Source: Desulfobacterales bacterium
GTDB lineage: Bacteria; Desulfobacterota; Desulfobacteria; Desulfobacterales; C00003060
Length of the DNA: 12,536 bases
Assembly (NCBI GenBank): GCA_030629475.1
Contig: DAOVOU010000023.1
Location: forward strand, 1-12,536
Direction of reading: 5' to 3'
Position numbers and translations under genes: made by a program. The first letter of the stretch is position 1; each line of letters starts with the position of its first letter. The notes under the pieces were generated by a model that saw only the letters and a program-made list of their open reading frames with translations, ran no database searches and was not told where the DNA came from. This document shows, piece by piece, positions 1 to 6,618 of this stretch.

Positions 1-1
1 A

Positions 2-130
2 GACCTCTTTTGTGGCATCGGCGGGTTTCGCATAGCGGCGGAGCAGGTATTCAGTCAAAATGGGACTGCCGCCAAGAGCGTGTTTTCATGCGATACTGAT
101 CCATTTGCTCAACGGGCTTATCATGCCAAT
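2..130 (+). pseudogene. DNA cytosine-5 methyltransferase, N-terminal fragment, cut at a junction
   Basis: This frame enters from the left edge of the window and encodes DLFCGIGGFRIA (2-37), the S-adenosylmethionine-binding motif I of C5-cytosine methyltransferases. It continues to VFSCDTDPFAQRAYHAN (80-130), which matches the motif II region of the family (an acidic residue after a beta strand, then a tyrosine and 'N' that normally lead into FG and GDI). After Asn at 128-130 the frame reads into the antisense of atpA and stops at 358 with no further family similarity. The catalytic Pro-Cys motif IV and the target-recognition domain are therefore missing, so the fragment as shown cannot methylate DNA. 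Such enzymes belong to restriction-modification systems or phages. The real start should lie only a few codons left of the window. Family assignment is strong; whether the truncation is biological or an assembly join is unknown. Confidence 0.8.
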
Positions 131-1164
131 TCAAGATATATCTGCCCGTCCGTAATAGAGATCACGTTGGTGGGGATGAAGGCAGAAACGTCGCCAGCCT
201 GTGTTTCGATAATGGGAAGCGCCGTTAGTGAACCAGCACCCAGTTCATCATTCAGCTTGGCAGCGCGTTCGAGCAGCCGGGAGTGGTTAAAAAAGATATC
301 CCCGGGAAATGCCTCGCGTCCGGGGGGGCGTCTCAAAAGAAGGGAGAGTTGCCGATAAGCCACAGCTTGCTTGGAAAGGTCATCATAAATAATCAGGGCG
401 TGCTGCTTGTTATCCCGAAAGTACTCCCCCATGCTACATCCCGCAAAAGGAGCGATATACTGAAGGGTTGCGGGATCACTGGCGCATGCAGATATCACCG
501 TGGTATATTCCATGGCGCCGTGTCGATCTAACACTTCGACCACCTGAGCAACCGTCGATTTCTTTTGACCGCATGCCACGTAAATACATGCCACATCCTG
601 GCCTTTCTGATTGATGATGGCATCCACTCCGATGGCCGTCTTCCCGATCTGCCGGTCACCAAGGATGAGTTCACGTTGTCCACGGCCCACGGGTGTCATG
701 GCATCGATCGCCTTAAGGCCTGTATACATAGCCTCCTTGACCGGCTGCCGGGCAATAACGCCCGGGGCAAGCATCTCGACCCGGCGAAACTCTGTGGCTT
801 CAATCGGCCCCTTGCCATCCAGAGGCTCACCCAGGGCCGAAATGACCCTGCCTTTGACCACATCGCCCACAGGCACCTCGGCGATCCTGCCGGTGCGCTT
901 AACCGGGTCACCCTCATGGAGCTCGAAATCCTCGCCCATGATCGCCACGCCCACATTGTCCTCTTCCAGATTGAGGACGAGGCCCATGATCCCATGGGGA
1001 AACTCAAGAAGCTCCATGGCCATAACCTTTTCCACGCCATACACCCTGGCAATACCGTCCCCAACCGACAAGATGGTCCCTGTTTCGCTCACATCCACCT
1101 TCTTGTCGTAGTCCTTGATCTGGCCCTTGATAATGTCGCTGATCTCTTCGGCTCTAATTTCCAT
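121..1164 (-). CDS. atpA: ATP synthase F1 alpha subunit, 3'-truncated
   Basis: AtpA is the non-catalytic nucleotide-binding subunit of the F1 head of H+/Na+-translocating ATP synthase. The 347-residue frame has the N-terminal beta-barrel (about 25-92), the P-loop GDRQIGKT (169-176, with Ile where Thr is usual), the Walker B-like ALIIYDD (256-262), and the conserved RRPPGREAFPGD and HSRLLERAAK stretches. It ends after DGQIYLE (339-345) with two foreign residues and a TGA. The family is about 500-510 residues long, so roughly 155 are missing, including the SVSRVGG segment that carries the conserved arginine finger and the whole C-terminal helical domain. The truncated product should not support a working F1. 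Start ATG overlaps the atpH stop by one base (TGATG), with AGGAG upstream. The lost end coincides with the methyltransferase junction, so atpG, atpD and atpC, expected next, are not seen. Confidence 0.93.
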   Translation of the reverse strand: MEIRAEEISDIIKGQIKDYDKKVDVSETGTILSVGDGIARVYGVEKVMAMELLEFPHGIMGLVLNLEEDNVGVAIMGEDFELHEGDPVKRTGRIAEVPVGDVVKGRVISALGEPLDGKGPIEATEFRRVEMLAPGVIARQPVKEAMYTGLKAIDAMTPVGRGQRELILGDRQIGKTAIGVDAIINQKGQDVACIYVACGQKKSTVAQVVEVLDRHGAMEYTTVISACASDPATLQYIAPFAGCSMGEYFRDNKQHALIIYDDLSKQAVAYRQLSLLLRRPPGREAFPGDIFFNHSRLLERAAKLNDELGAGSLTALPIIETQAGDVSAFIPTNVISITDGQIYLELA

Positions 1165-1718
1165 CAGATATTCTCACTCCTTTGCAAAGATTCTTTTAGA
1201 CTCATAAGCTGAGTTCTCACGCTTCCGTCTAACACCAAATCCCCGATCCTGGTCACAGCGCCGCCGATCAAGGCCGGGTCAACACTGATTTCCATCCTCA
1301 CCTCTTTGCCTGTCCTTTCAGACAGGGCATCCCGGATTCTTGCAATGCTTTCCTCCGGGATTTCTACGGCTGACACAAGGTCCGCACGGACAATGTTGGC
1401 GAGCTCGTCGGTCAGTTTCTCATAAAAGGTATATATATCCTTTAGATACTGAATCCTGCCCTTGTCAAAGCACAGGAAGAGGAAAGAGGTCATCACCTTA
1501 CTGAGGCCTAAACGCTGGTCTACCACCACCCGTAAGACCTTCTTGCGACTTTCAGCATCATACAATGGGTTGGAGATCACTTGCTCCAGCTCCTTTTGTT
1601 CTTCAAGGAGCTTCACAACACCTCCCAACTCTTCTTTATACGTCTCTGCCTGGCCGTCTTCCCTGCCAATGGTCAACAGGGCCTTGGCATACCGTCTGGC
1701 AATCCTGAGGCCTATCAC
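1164..1718 (-). CDS. atpH: ATP synthase F1 delta subunit
   Basis: This 184-residue protein is the delta subunit (OSCP homologue), which sits on top of F1 and ties the alpha/beta head to the peripheral b/b' stalk. The N-terminus IARRYAKALLTIG (6-18) is the family signature. The helical N-domain covers about 1-105. The C-terminal part ends with the typical VDPALIGGAVTRIGDLVLDGSVRTQL segment (about 146-171) before a short tail. Length matches the usual 175-185 residues. The start is a GTG whose last two bases form part of the atpF stop (GTGA, 4-base overlap), and the stop overlaps the atpA ATG by one base. This indicates translational coupling and fixed stator/head stoichiometry. No defect was seen. 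Confidence 0.95.
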   Translation of the reverse strand: MIGLRIARRYAKALLTIGREDGQAETYKEELGGVVKLLEEQKELEQVISNPLYDAESRKKVLRVVVDQRLGLSKVMTSFLFLCFDKGRIQYLKDIYTFYEKLTDELANIVRADLVSAVEIPEESIARIRDALSERTGKEVRMEISVDPALIGGAVTRIGDLVLDGSVRTQLMSLKESLQRSENI

Positions 1719-2323
1719 TGCGCTACCACCACCTTTGTCAAGTATTCGTCAACAATACGTTCTTGATCTTCTTCGTTGATATGCTCTTTGATCAATTGTT
1801 CTGCCATGGCCACGGCCTGCTCTGCCATCTCTACCTTCAACTGTTGCTTGGCCTTCTGGAATTCGTGCTCAATGTTCTTCTTGGCCTGTTCCTGAAGTTT
1901 TTCAGCTACTAGCTGAGCCTCTTCAACGATTTTCGCCTTTGCTGCCTCACCCTCCCGGATGTATTCAGCCACGATTTTTTCCACTTCCTGGTCCAGGAGG
2001 CTCAGTTTTTCCTTATATTCCGCAAGTCGCTTTCCCGCCTCCTGCTTCTGTCCTTCCAGGTCATCCAGTTCGTCCTTGATGCCCTGGCGACGGGATTCAA
2101 GGCCCTTAGCAAGCGGTTTCCTCAAAAGAAAAATCAGTACGCCGGCCAGCACTACAAAGTTCATAGTCCGCTTCACCAAATCCCAGCCCTTGCCATTCCC
2201 CCCGTGATCGTCATCTCCGCCCTCAGAGGAAGCCCAAACCAACCCAAAGGTAAGGAGGACTGAGACAACTACCAAAAGGCTCACAACATAGCGTAGCTTC
2301 CCCATCCTGACAAACGCCTTCAT
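1715..2323 (-). CDS. atpF: ATP synthase F0 b subunit (with N-terminal extension)
   Basis: This 202-residue protein is one of the two peripheral-stalk subunits of F0F1 ATP synthase. It has two hydrophobic stretches: residues 12-31, signal-like and ending near VWASS, and 56-68, the membrane anchor followed by RKPLAKGL, typical of b subunits. Between them lies an unusual acidic, Gly/His-rich linker (34-46). The rest is a long, highly charged helix (about 75-190) that should pair with b'. The first hydrophobic stretch makes it longer than the common 156-residue b. An extra N-terminal segment is known in some b subunits, and whether it is cleaved cannot be seen here. GGAGG lies about 7 bases upstream of the ATG. 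The start overlaps the atpF' stop (ATGA) and the stop overlaps the atpH start. Confidence 0.92.
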   Translation of the reverse strand: MKAFVRMGKLRYVVSLLVVVSVLLTFGLVWASSEGGDDDHGGNGKGWDLVKRTMNFVVLAGVLIFLLRKPLAKGLESRRQGIKDELDDLEGQKQEAGKRLAEYKEKLSLLDQEVEKIVAEYIREGEAAKAKIVEEAQLVAEKLQEQAKKNIEHEFQKAKQQLKVEMAEQAVAMAEQLIKEHINEEDQERIVDEYLTKVVVAQ

Positions 2324-2751
2324 GATACAGCCCTCCCTAATATCTTTTCAGCAATCGTCCCGGAAAAAACCCCTATCTCTTTTTCCAGTCCGCGTCTTGC
2401 ATCCTCGGCATCTTTGGCAATCTGGGCGCACACAGCCTCCAATTCTGCCCGGGCCTTCTGGTTGATTTCATCGGTAAGCCGCTTTTCCTCTTCCTGGCCG
2501 GTTTGCTTCAGGGCCTCTTTCTCCTGAACCCCCTGCCCCCTGGCCTCAGAGATCCTTGCTTGAAAAGCCTGATCGCTTTCGGAAGCATCCCGTTCAAGGC
2601 CCTCAATACCCTCCTTGTAACCCTGGATCTTTTTCTTTCTTTCGATGAGTATCTGGCGGATAGGTTTGTAGAGGATGACGTTCAGGATAAAGATCAGCAA
2701 GATGAAATTTCCCATCTGCACAAACAGGGTCCAATCAGGAATAACAGCCAT
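2320..2751 (-). CDS. atpF': ATP synthase F0 b' subunit
   Basis: This 143-residue protein is the second peripheral-stalk subunit, distinct from the b encoded next to it. A single membrane anchor spans about residues 8-27 and is followed by LYKPIRQILIERKKKI, the family's usual exit from the membrane. A charged amphipathic helix then runs nearly to the C-terminus, ending IAEKILGRAVS. Divergent b'/b pairs occur in phototrophs, cyanobacteria and many Desulfobacterota, where the stalk is a heterodimer. It is the first gene of the atp group here, with AGGAG six bases before the ATG and a promoter-like sequence about 75-110 bases upstream. Genes for subunits a and c are absent from this locus, so they must be encoded elsewhere. 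Confidence 0.9.
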   Translation of the reverse strand: MAVIPDWTLFVQMGNFILLIFILNVILYKPIRQILIERKKKIQGYKEGIEGLERDASESDQAFQARISEARGQGVQEKEALKQTGQEEEKRLTDEINQKARAELEAVCAQIAKDAEDARRGLEKEIGVFSGTIAEKILGRAVS

Positions 2752-2831
2752 GACAAACTCCTAAGTCTCTAATTTTTTGGTTTACGTCACAGGAAAGTAA
2801 CCTGAGAATACATCCACCCACAAGTTGATCG

Positions 2832-2861
2832 TCTATATCACCAATACGGGCACATTGTCAA
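2832..2861 (-). promoter_or_regulatory. sigma-70-type promoter for the atp operon
   Basis: On the minus strand the 134-base gap between the bactofilin stop and atpF' contains a perfect -35 TTGACA (2861-2856), an 18-base spacer and a -10 TATAGA (2837-2832). Transcription would begin near 2825, giving a leader of about 75 bases before the atpF' ATG at 2751. It is the best promoter match in the leftward gene set and suggests that the atp genes have their own transcription start in addition to read-through from the shape genes. No terminator hairpin was seen between the bactofilin and this promoter. Confidence 0.65.
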
Positions 2862-2885
2862 AGGTTTTTTTTCTTCACTTATCAT

Positions 2886-3269
2886 TTACGTCTGCCATTC
2901 AGCTAAATTGATGGTCTTGCTGGCCGCGTCATCCTCAGATTCCATGCTGCAGTTGCCGTGGAAGACCACCCCGGCATCAATAATTACCACAGGAGCATAG
3001 AGGTCACCGAATACGCGGGCTGGCGGATGCAACTCAATGCGGTTTGTGGCTCGGATGTTCCCACTCACCTCCCCCCACACCACAACTGTCTTCACCAAGA
3101 TATCCGCATGGACAACCGCTTTTTCTCCTATAGCCATCACCCCTTCTTTGCTCTCTATGCTCCCTGTGAAATGGCCATCAAGTCGCACGGTCCCCTCAAA
3201 TGCGAGTTTCCCTTCCAGGGTGGTTTCTCGTCCCAAAAACGTCTGTATCCCCTTTTTTGATTTTTTCAT
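2886..3269 (-). CDS. bactofilin (polymer-forming cytoskeletal protein)
   Basis: This 127-residue protein belongs to the bactofilin family (formerly DUF583), which polymerises without nucleotide into filaments that scaffold cell-wall enzymes. The central part (about 10-110) is a run of short beta-strand repeats: TTLEGKLAFEGTVRLDGHF, GSIESKEGVMAIGEKAVV, ADILVKTVVVWGEVSGNI and ATNRIELHPPARVFGDL. This fits the right-handed beta-helix fold, which has glycines at the turns. The N-terminus is short and basic and the C-terminus is a short acidic tail. Length is normal for a small bactofilin. It starts 7 bases after the rodA stop, and its AAGGAG ribosome site overlaps the last codons of rodA, so the two are likely co-translated. 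Neighbouring shape genes support a cell-wall role. No symbol is given because family names differ between species. Confidence 0.88.
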   Translation of the reverse strand: MKKSKKGIQTFLGRETTLEGKLAFEGTVRLDGHFTGSIESKEGVMAIGEKAVVHADILVKTVVVWGEVSGNIRATNRIELHPPARVFGDLYAPVVIIDAGVVFHGNCSMESEDDAASKTINLAEWQT

Positions 3270-3276
3270 AAAGGAA

Positions 3277-4389
3277 TCACTCCTTAAACAAAAACCTGCG
3301 CATACTAATATTCAATAAGATTCCTATAGCACCCATACTAATCAGCATAGAGGACCCCCCATAACTAATTAGTGGCAAGGGTACGCCAACCACAGGAAGC
3401 AACGCCAGCGCCATTGCCAGGTTAATAAAGGCCTGCCAAAATATCATGCTGGTGAGACCAACAGCCAAAATGGTACCAAAGGGCTCCTTAGAACGTACCG
3501 CTACGCTCAGGCCCCATATTACCAACAACACATACAGCGAGATGACCAGAGCTGCCCCCAAAAATCCCCACTCCTCAGCCAACACTGAAAAAATGAAGTC
3601 CGTATGATGTTCAGGTAGAAAGGAGAGGGCGTTCTGGGTACCTTTTAAGAACCCTTTACCGAAAAGCATTCCCGAACCGACCGCAATCTTGGACTGAATG
3701 ATATGATACCCTGCACCCAATGGATCTCCCTCCGGGTCAAGAAATGCCAGGATCCGCAGCTTCTGATATTCTTTCAAGAAAAACCAACCCACCGCAGACC
3801 CAAGAATACCGGCCCCAGTCAAGCACAGAAGCGTCCTGCGCTCAATCTTTACAAATATGGTCACGCTCCCTGCTATCAGGAGAACGATGAGGCTTGTGCC
3901 CAGGTCGGGCTGTATCACGATTAAGGCAAATGGGATTAAGGTCCAAATTAGCGGCTTCCAAAGCTCCACAAGGGAAAAACCTTCTTCTGAGACACTCTCA
4001 GAGAAATGTCGCGCCAGTATAATTACCAGGGATATCTTGACCAATTCTGACGGTTGGAACGAAACCGGACCCAGGATAAGCCAGCGCTGGGATCCCGAGA
4101 CCTCTTTCCCCACGAACAGGACAGCAACCAATAGCCCTATTGAAAAGCAGTAAATGGGCAATGCCAGCCGGTTCAGCCACCTGTAGCTGAACAGAGCCAA
4201 TAGAATCATTATACCGGTACCGATTGCAAGCCAATAAGACTGCTTCAAGTGGACAAGTCCTTTCACCCCCACTATGTCCGCGTTGGCAGTCGCCGCGCTG
4301 TAAAGCGTAAGTATACCAATGCCTCCAAGCACCAGGGTGAGACTTAACAAGACCCAATCAAAATGTTCTAGCAATCTTCGATCAATCAT
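3277..4389 (-). CDS. rodA: RodA, SEDS-family peptidoglycan glycosyltransferase
   Basis: RodA polymerises lipid II into glycan strands in the inner membrane as part of the elongasome and works with the class B transpeptidase PBP2. The 370-residue protein has about ten hydrophobic segments and the SEDS hallmarks in order: GSQRWL...FQPSELVKIS (99-120), QPDLGTSL (160-167), FLPEHHTDFIFSVLAEEWG (257-275) and GVPLPLISYGGSS (335-347). Asp264 in HHTDF corresponds to the aspartate known to be essential in RodA. The ATG is chosen because GGAG (4401-4398) lies 8 bases upstream, and that GGAG belongs to the cap of an intergenic repeat. The stop is 7 bases from the bactofilin start. Cognate mrdA lies immediately upstream, beyond the repeat. 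FtsW is the alternative name within this family, but the pairing with mrdA and mreBCD favours RodA. Confidence 0.95.
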   Translation of the reverse strand: MIDRRLLEHFDWVLLSLTLVLGGIGILTLYSAATANADIVGVKGLVHLKQSYWLAIGTGIMILLALFSYRWLNRLALPIYCFSIGLLVAVLFVGKEVSGSQRWLILGPVSFQPSELVKISLVIILARHFSESVSEEGFSLVELWKPLIWTLIPFALIVIQPDLGTSLIVLLIAGSVTIFVKIERRTLLCLTGAGILGSAVGWFFLKEYQKLRILAFLDPEGDPLGAGYHIIQSKIAVGSGMLFGKGFLKGTQNALSFLPEHHTDFIFSVLAEEWGFLGAALVISLYVLLVIWGLSVAVRSKEPFGTILAVGLTSMIFWQAFINLAMALALLPVVGVPLPLISYGGSSMLISMGAIGILLNISMRRFLFKE

Positions 4390-4390
4390 G

Positions 4391-4595
4391 AATCTGGCTC
4401 CGCTACGCTCCGCAATTGGAATGATGGAATACTGGAATGATGGAATGATGGGTCGAGAGGAATAAGAGCAATCAGAAAATGATTTGTTCCGCTTCTTGTA
4501 TCCAATATTCCATTATTCCACCATTCCATTATTCCATTCCCCAATCCGCTATTCCATTCCCCAATCCGCATTCCGAAATCCGAAATCCGAAATCC
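4391..4595 (+). repeat. intergenic fold-back repeat, copy 1 (rodA/mrdA gap)
   Basis: The gap between mrdA and rodA is filled by a repeat. From the left it has a GC-rich cap (GGCTCCGCTACGCTCCGCAA, 4396-4415), then four 8-base units of the type GGAATNNT (4418-4452). A loop follows with a small perfect hairpin AATCA-GAAAA-TGATT (about 4469-4484). The opposing array of ATTCCANN units (4502-4542) can pair back on the first. Beyond it are two AATCCGC-containing units and three tandem CCGAAAT heptamers (about 4571-4592). The tail found in copies 2-4 is absent. Read in the gene direction (minus), the cap ends next to rodA and supplies its Shine-Dalgarno. A short open frame (4386-4571, minus) is only repeat sequence and is not considered a gene. 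Confidence 0.85.
4398..4401 (-). promoter_or_regulatory. rodA ribosome-binding site within repeat cap
   Basis: GGAG on the minus strand lies exactly 8 bases before the rodA ATG (4389-4387). The local context GCGGAGCCAGATTC-ATG matches the mrdA start region GCGGAGCTAAATTC-GTG, which also comes from a repeat cap. The site decides the start codon of rodA and shows the repeat abutting the gene. Confidence 0.7.
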
Positions 4596-6419
4596 TTAAT
4601 TCCCCAAATATGTCTTGATCATCTCCCTTGCAATGGGCCCTGCTGCTGTTGAGCCATGACCACCGTGTTCTATCAGCACAGCCACGGCTACTCTGGGCTC
4701 TTCAGCCGGCGCAAAAGCAATAAACCAGGCATGGTCTCTGAGATGAAGATGTTTGCTCTCGACTGGGTTTTCCTTGTTATCTTCCTTCATCCCGACGACT
4801 TGGGCCGTCCCGGTCTTGCCGGCCACATCGATACCAGGAATACGTGCAATCCACCCCGTCCCTCTTGGCTTGTTGACTGCATCCATCAAGCTTCTTTTTA
4901 CGATCTCAAGCGTCTTGTCCGAGACAGAGAGCCTTCCTAATGGCACTGGCACCTCTTTCTTTACGAGCGAGCCATCTGAGGACTCAATCCGCCTGACAAC
5001 TAACGGTTTGTATCGTATTCCCCCATTTGCAACTGCAGATATCAGGCTGAGCATCTGGATAGGTGTAACCAGGTCGAACCCCTGACCGATCGCTACAGAA
5101 AGTGTCTCTCCGCCCTGCCAGGGCACCCCCATCCGGCCAAGCTTCCACCATGACGTGGGTACCAGCCCTTTTGCTTCTTTGTCAAGATCGACTCCCGTGG
5201 GCAACCCCAAGCCGCAGGCCTTAGCATATCCGGCCAACCGATCTACGCCCAGTTTTTCACCCACCTGATAGAAAAAGACGTCACACGATTCGACCAACGC
5301 ATCTGTAATCTTCATGAATCCGTGTCCGCCGCGCTTCCAGCACCGAAAGGTGCGATTGCCATACCTGTAGTACCCCGGACAGAAGACCCGTGTGTGCTCA
5401 GTGATCACCCCTTCCTCCAGTCCAGCTATGGCCGTTACAATCTTGTAGGTTGACGCCGGGGGATACTGGCCCTGAATGGCCTTGTTCTCCATCGGGCGGA
5501 ACCGATTGGAAGCGAGGTCGTTCCACGCCTCGTATGTCATACCTTCCACAAAAACATTGGGGTCAAAGGCAGGACTACTCGCCATCGCCAGGATATGCCC
5601 GTTGGAAGGGTCCATAGCCACGGCAGCTCCCACCTTTCCGGAAAGTAATGCTTCAGCCTTGCGCTGAAGCCGAAAGTCCAATGTCAGATAGATATTGTTC
5701 CCGGGTGTCGCCTCCTCGGTCTTAAGGACCCTTGTGAGCTGGCCAAGGGCGTTGACCTCGATCCGCTGTTCCCCTCGCCTTCCGTGAAAATAGGGCTCAT
5801 ATGCCTTTTCCACCCCAAATCTTCCAATGAAATCTCTAATCCTGTTGTCAGGAAAGCACCCGCTCTTCAATTCCTCCCTACTGATCTCGCCCAGGTATCC
5901 GACCAGATGTGAGGCTCGTTTCCCTTCCAAATAATGACGCGTCGGCTCCACTGTTATCACAATCCCGGGCAGATCAAGCTTGTAAGCTTCTATGATCGCC
6001 ACAACATCACGGCTAACATCGCGCCTCAAGAGAACAGGCTTAAATGAACGCACCCCCCTAACTTCAGCGAGTCTTGCAAAGAGGGGCTCAGGTGCAACAT
6101 CTAAGAGCTCTGCCAGCTTGTGGACAACACCCTTGGGATTCTTGGCCTCCCTCGGAACAATAGAGATGTTGAAACAGGGGCGGTTTTCCACCAGCAGCAC
6201 GCCATCGCGATCAAAGATGAGACCCCGCGCCGGCGGTATGTCCTCTAGTCTGACGCAGTTGTTTTGGGACTGTCGTCTAAATTCGGGCCCCTCTACAACC
6301 TGCAGATAATACAGGCGTACCAAAAGAATTAGAAAAGCTGCGAGAACGCATATCAGTGCTCCTGAAACCCTTTGCCTGTACCAATCGCTATCGACTGTAT
6401 GCAGGTAGCTATCCATCAC
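4596..6419 (-). CDS. mrdA: penicillin-binding protein 2 (elongasome transpeptidase)
   Basis: PBP2 is the monofunctional class B transpeptidase that cross-links peptidoglycan during side-wall growth; it is anchored in the inner membrane with its catalytic domain in the periplasm. The 607-residue protein has one membrane helix (about 20-40), a pedestal/dimerisation region starting PPARGLIFDRDG (62-73), and a C-terminal transpeptidase domain. Active-site motifs are S323-T-Y-K326 (serine nucleophile in PPASTYK), S378-C-D380 and K535-T-G537 (AGKTGTAQ). Length fits the family (about 600-640). A GTG start at 6419 is chosen because GGAG lies 8 bases upstream; an ATG follows directly as codon 2. Both flanks are fold-back repeats. 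RodA is encoded just downstream as its glycosyltransferase partner. The domain would be a beta-lactam target. Confidence 0.95.
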   Translation of the reverse strand: MMDSYLHTVDSDWYRQRVSGALICVLAAFLILLVRLYYLQVVEGPEFRRQSQNNCVRLEDIPPARGLIFDRDGVLLVENRPCFNISIVPREAKNPKGVVHKLAELLDVAPEPLFARLAEVRGVRSFKPVLLRRDVSRDVVAIIEAYKLDLPGIVITVEPTRHYLEGKRASHLVGYLGEISREELKSGCFPDNRIRDFIGRFGVEKAYEPYFHGRRGEQRIEVNALGQLTRVLKTEEATPGNNIYLTLDFRLQRKAEALLSGKVGAAVAMDPSNGHILAMASSPAFDPNVFVEGMTYEAWNDLASNRFRPMENKAIQGQYPPASTYKIVTAIAGLEEGVITEHTRVFCPGYYRYGNRTFRCWKRGGHGFMKITDALVESCDVFFYQVGEKLGVDRLAGYAKACGLGLPTGVDLDKEAKGLVPTSWWKLGRMGVPWQGGETLSVAIGQGFDLVTPIQMLSLISAVANGGIRYKPLVVRRIESSDGSLVKKEVPVPLGRLSVSDKTLEIVKRSLMDAVNKPRGTGWIARIPGIDVAGKTGTAQVVGMKEDNKENPVESKHLHLRDHAWFIAFAPAEEPRVAVAVLIEHGGHGSTAAGPIAREMIKTYLGN

Positions 6420-6427
6420 GAATTTAG

Positions 6428-6431
6428 CTCC
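6428..6431 (-). promoter_or_regulatory. mrdA ribosome-binding site within repeat cap
   Basis: GGAG on the minus strand lies exactly 8 bases upstream of the GTG at 6419, in the context GCGGAGCTAAATTC-GTG. It is part of the repeat cap and matches the spacing and sequence at rodA. No other Shine-Dalgarno is visible near this start. Confidence 0.68.
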
Positions 6432-6556
6432 GCTTCGCTTCGCAATTGGAATACTGGAATAGTGGAATAGTGGAATGTTGGGTTTAAGAGGATTGTGGTC
6501 TTTTTTTCTTTTACATCATTCCAATATTCCATCATTCCATTATTCCCTGATCGAAC

Positions 6557-6585
6557 TTGCAATAGCGCCAATAAATATCTATAAC
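6557..6585 (+). promoter_or_regulatory. promoter-like sequence in repeat tail, antisense to mreD
   Basis: TTGCAA (6557-6562), a 17-base spacer and TATAAC (6580-6585) form a plausible sigma-70 promoter on the plus strand. It would fire rightward into the 3' end of mreD, opposite to the gene. The same position in copy 4 has TTGCAG-17-TATAAT. Activity is inferred only from the sequence match. Confidence 0.35.
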
Positions 6586-6618
6586 TTCAATGGGTTGTAG
6601 AAATTCCGAGACGTCTGA

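Larger units (their letters stand above)
6420..6612 (+). repeat. intergenic fold-back repeat, copy 2 (mrdA/mreD gap)
   Basis: This is the most complete simple copy. It has a cap TTAGCTCCGCTTCGCTTCGC (6424-6443), then AATTGG and four GGAATNNT units (6448-6482). After a T-rich loop comes the opposing array of ATTCC units at 8-base period (6515-6546). The tail (6557-6612) runs from TTGCAATAGCGCCAATAAA to GTTGTAGAAATTCCGAGACG. It fills the space between mreD and mrdA; its tail ends 6 bases past the mreD stop and its cap ends at the mrdA start. In the leftward transcript it would form a long stem of 6-bp helices separated by 2x2 internal loops, placed right before the mrdA ribosome site. Confidence 0.85.

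Noticed and set aside
1..130. Insertion sequence or group II intron interrupting atpA
   Set aside because: The left sequence encodes methyltransferase motifs that are themselves cut at the junction, with no terminal inverted repeat or intron 5' signature visible in the 130 bases available; an intact element further left cannot be excluded.
565..1212. 215-codon open frame on the plus strand opposite atpA and atpH
   Set aside because: It lies wholly antisense to well-conserved atpA/atpH coding sequence, its translation has no family features, and it has no ribosome site; it is a shadow frame.
4418..4542. Possible CRISPR array from regularly spaced ATTCC/GGAAT repeats
   Set aside because: The unit is only 8 bases with 2 variable bases, inverted about a loop, with no 25-40 base spacers and no cas genes.
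4386..4571. 61-codon minus-strand frame between mrdA and rodA
   Set aside because: It is a translation of the 8-base repeat arrays (period visible as NGI/WNN residues) and overlaps the start of rodA.
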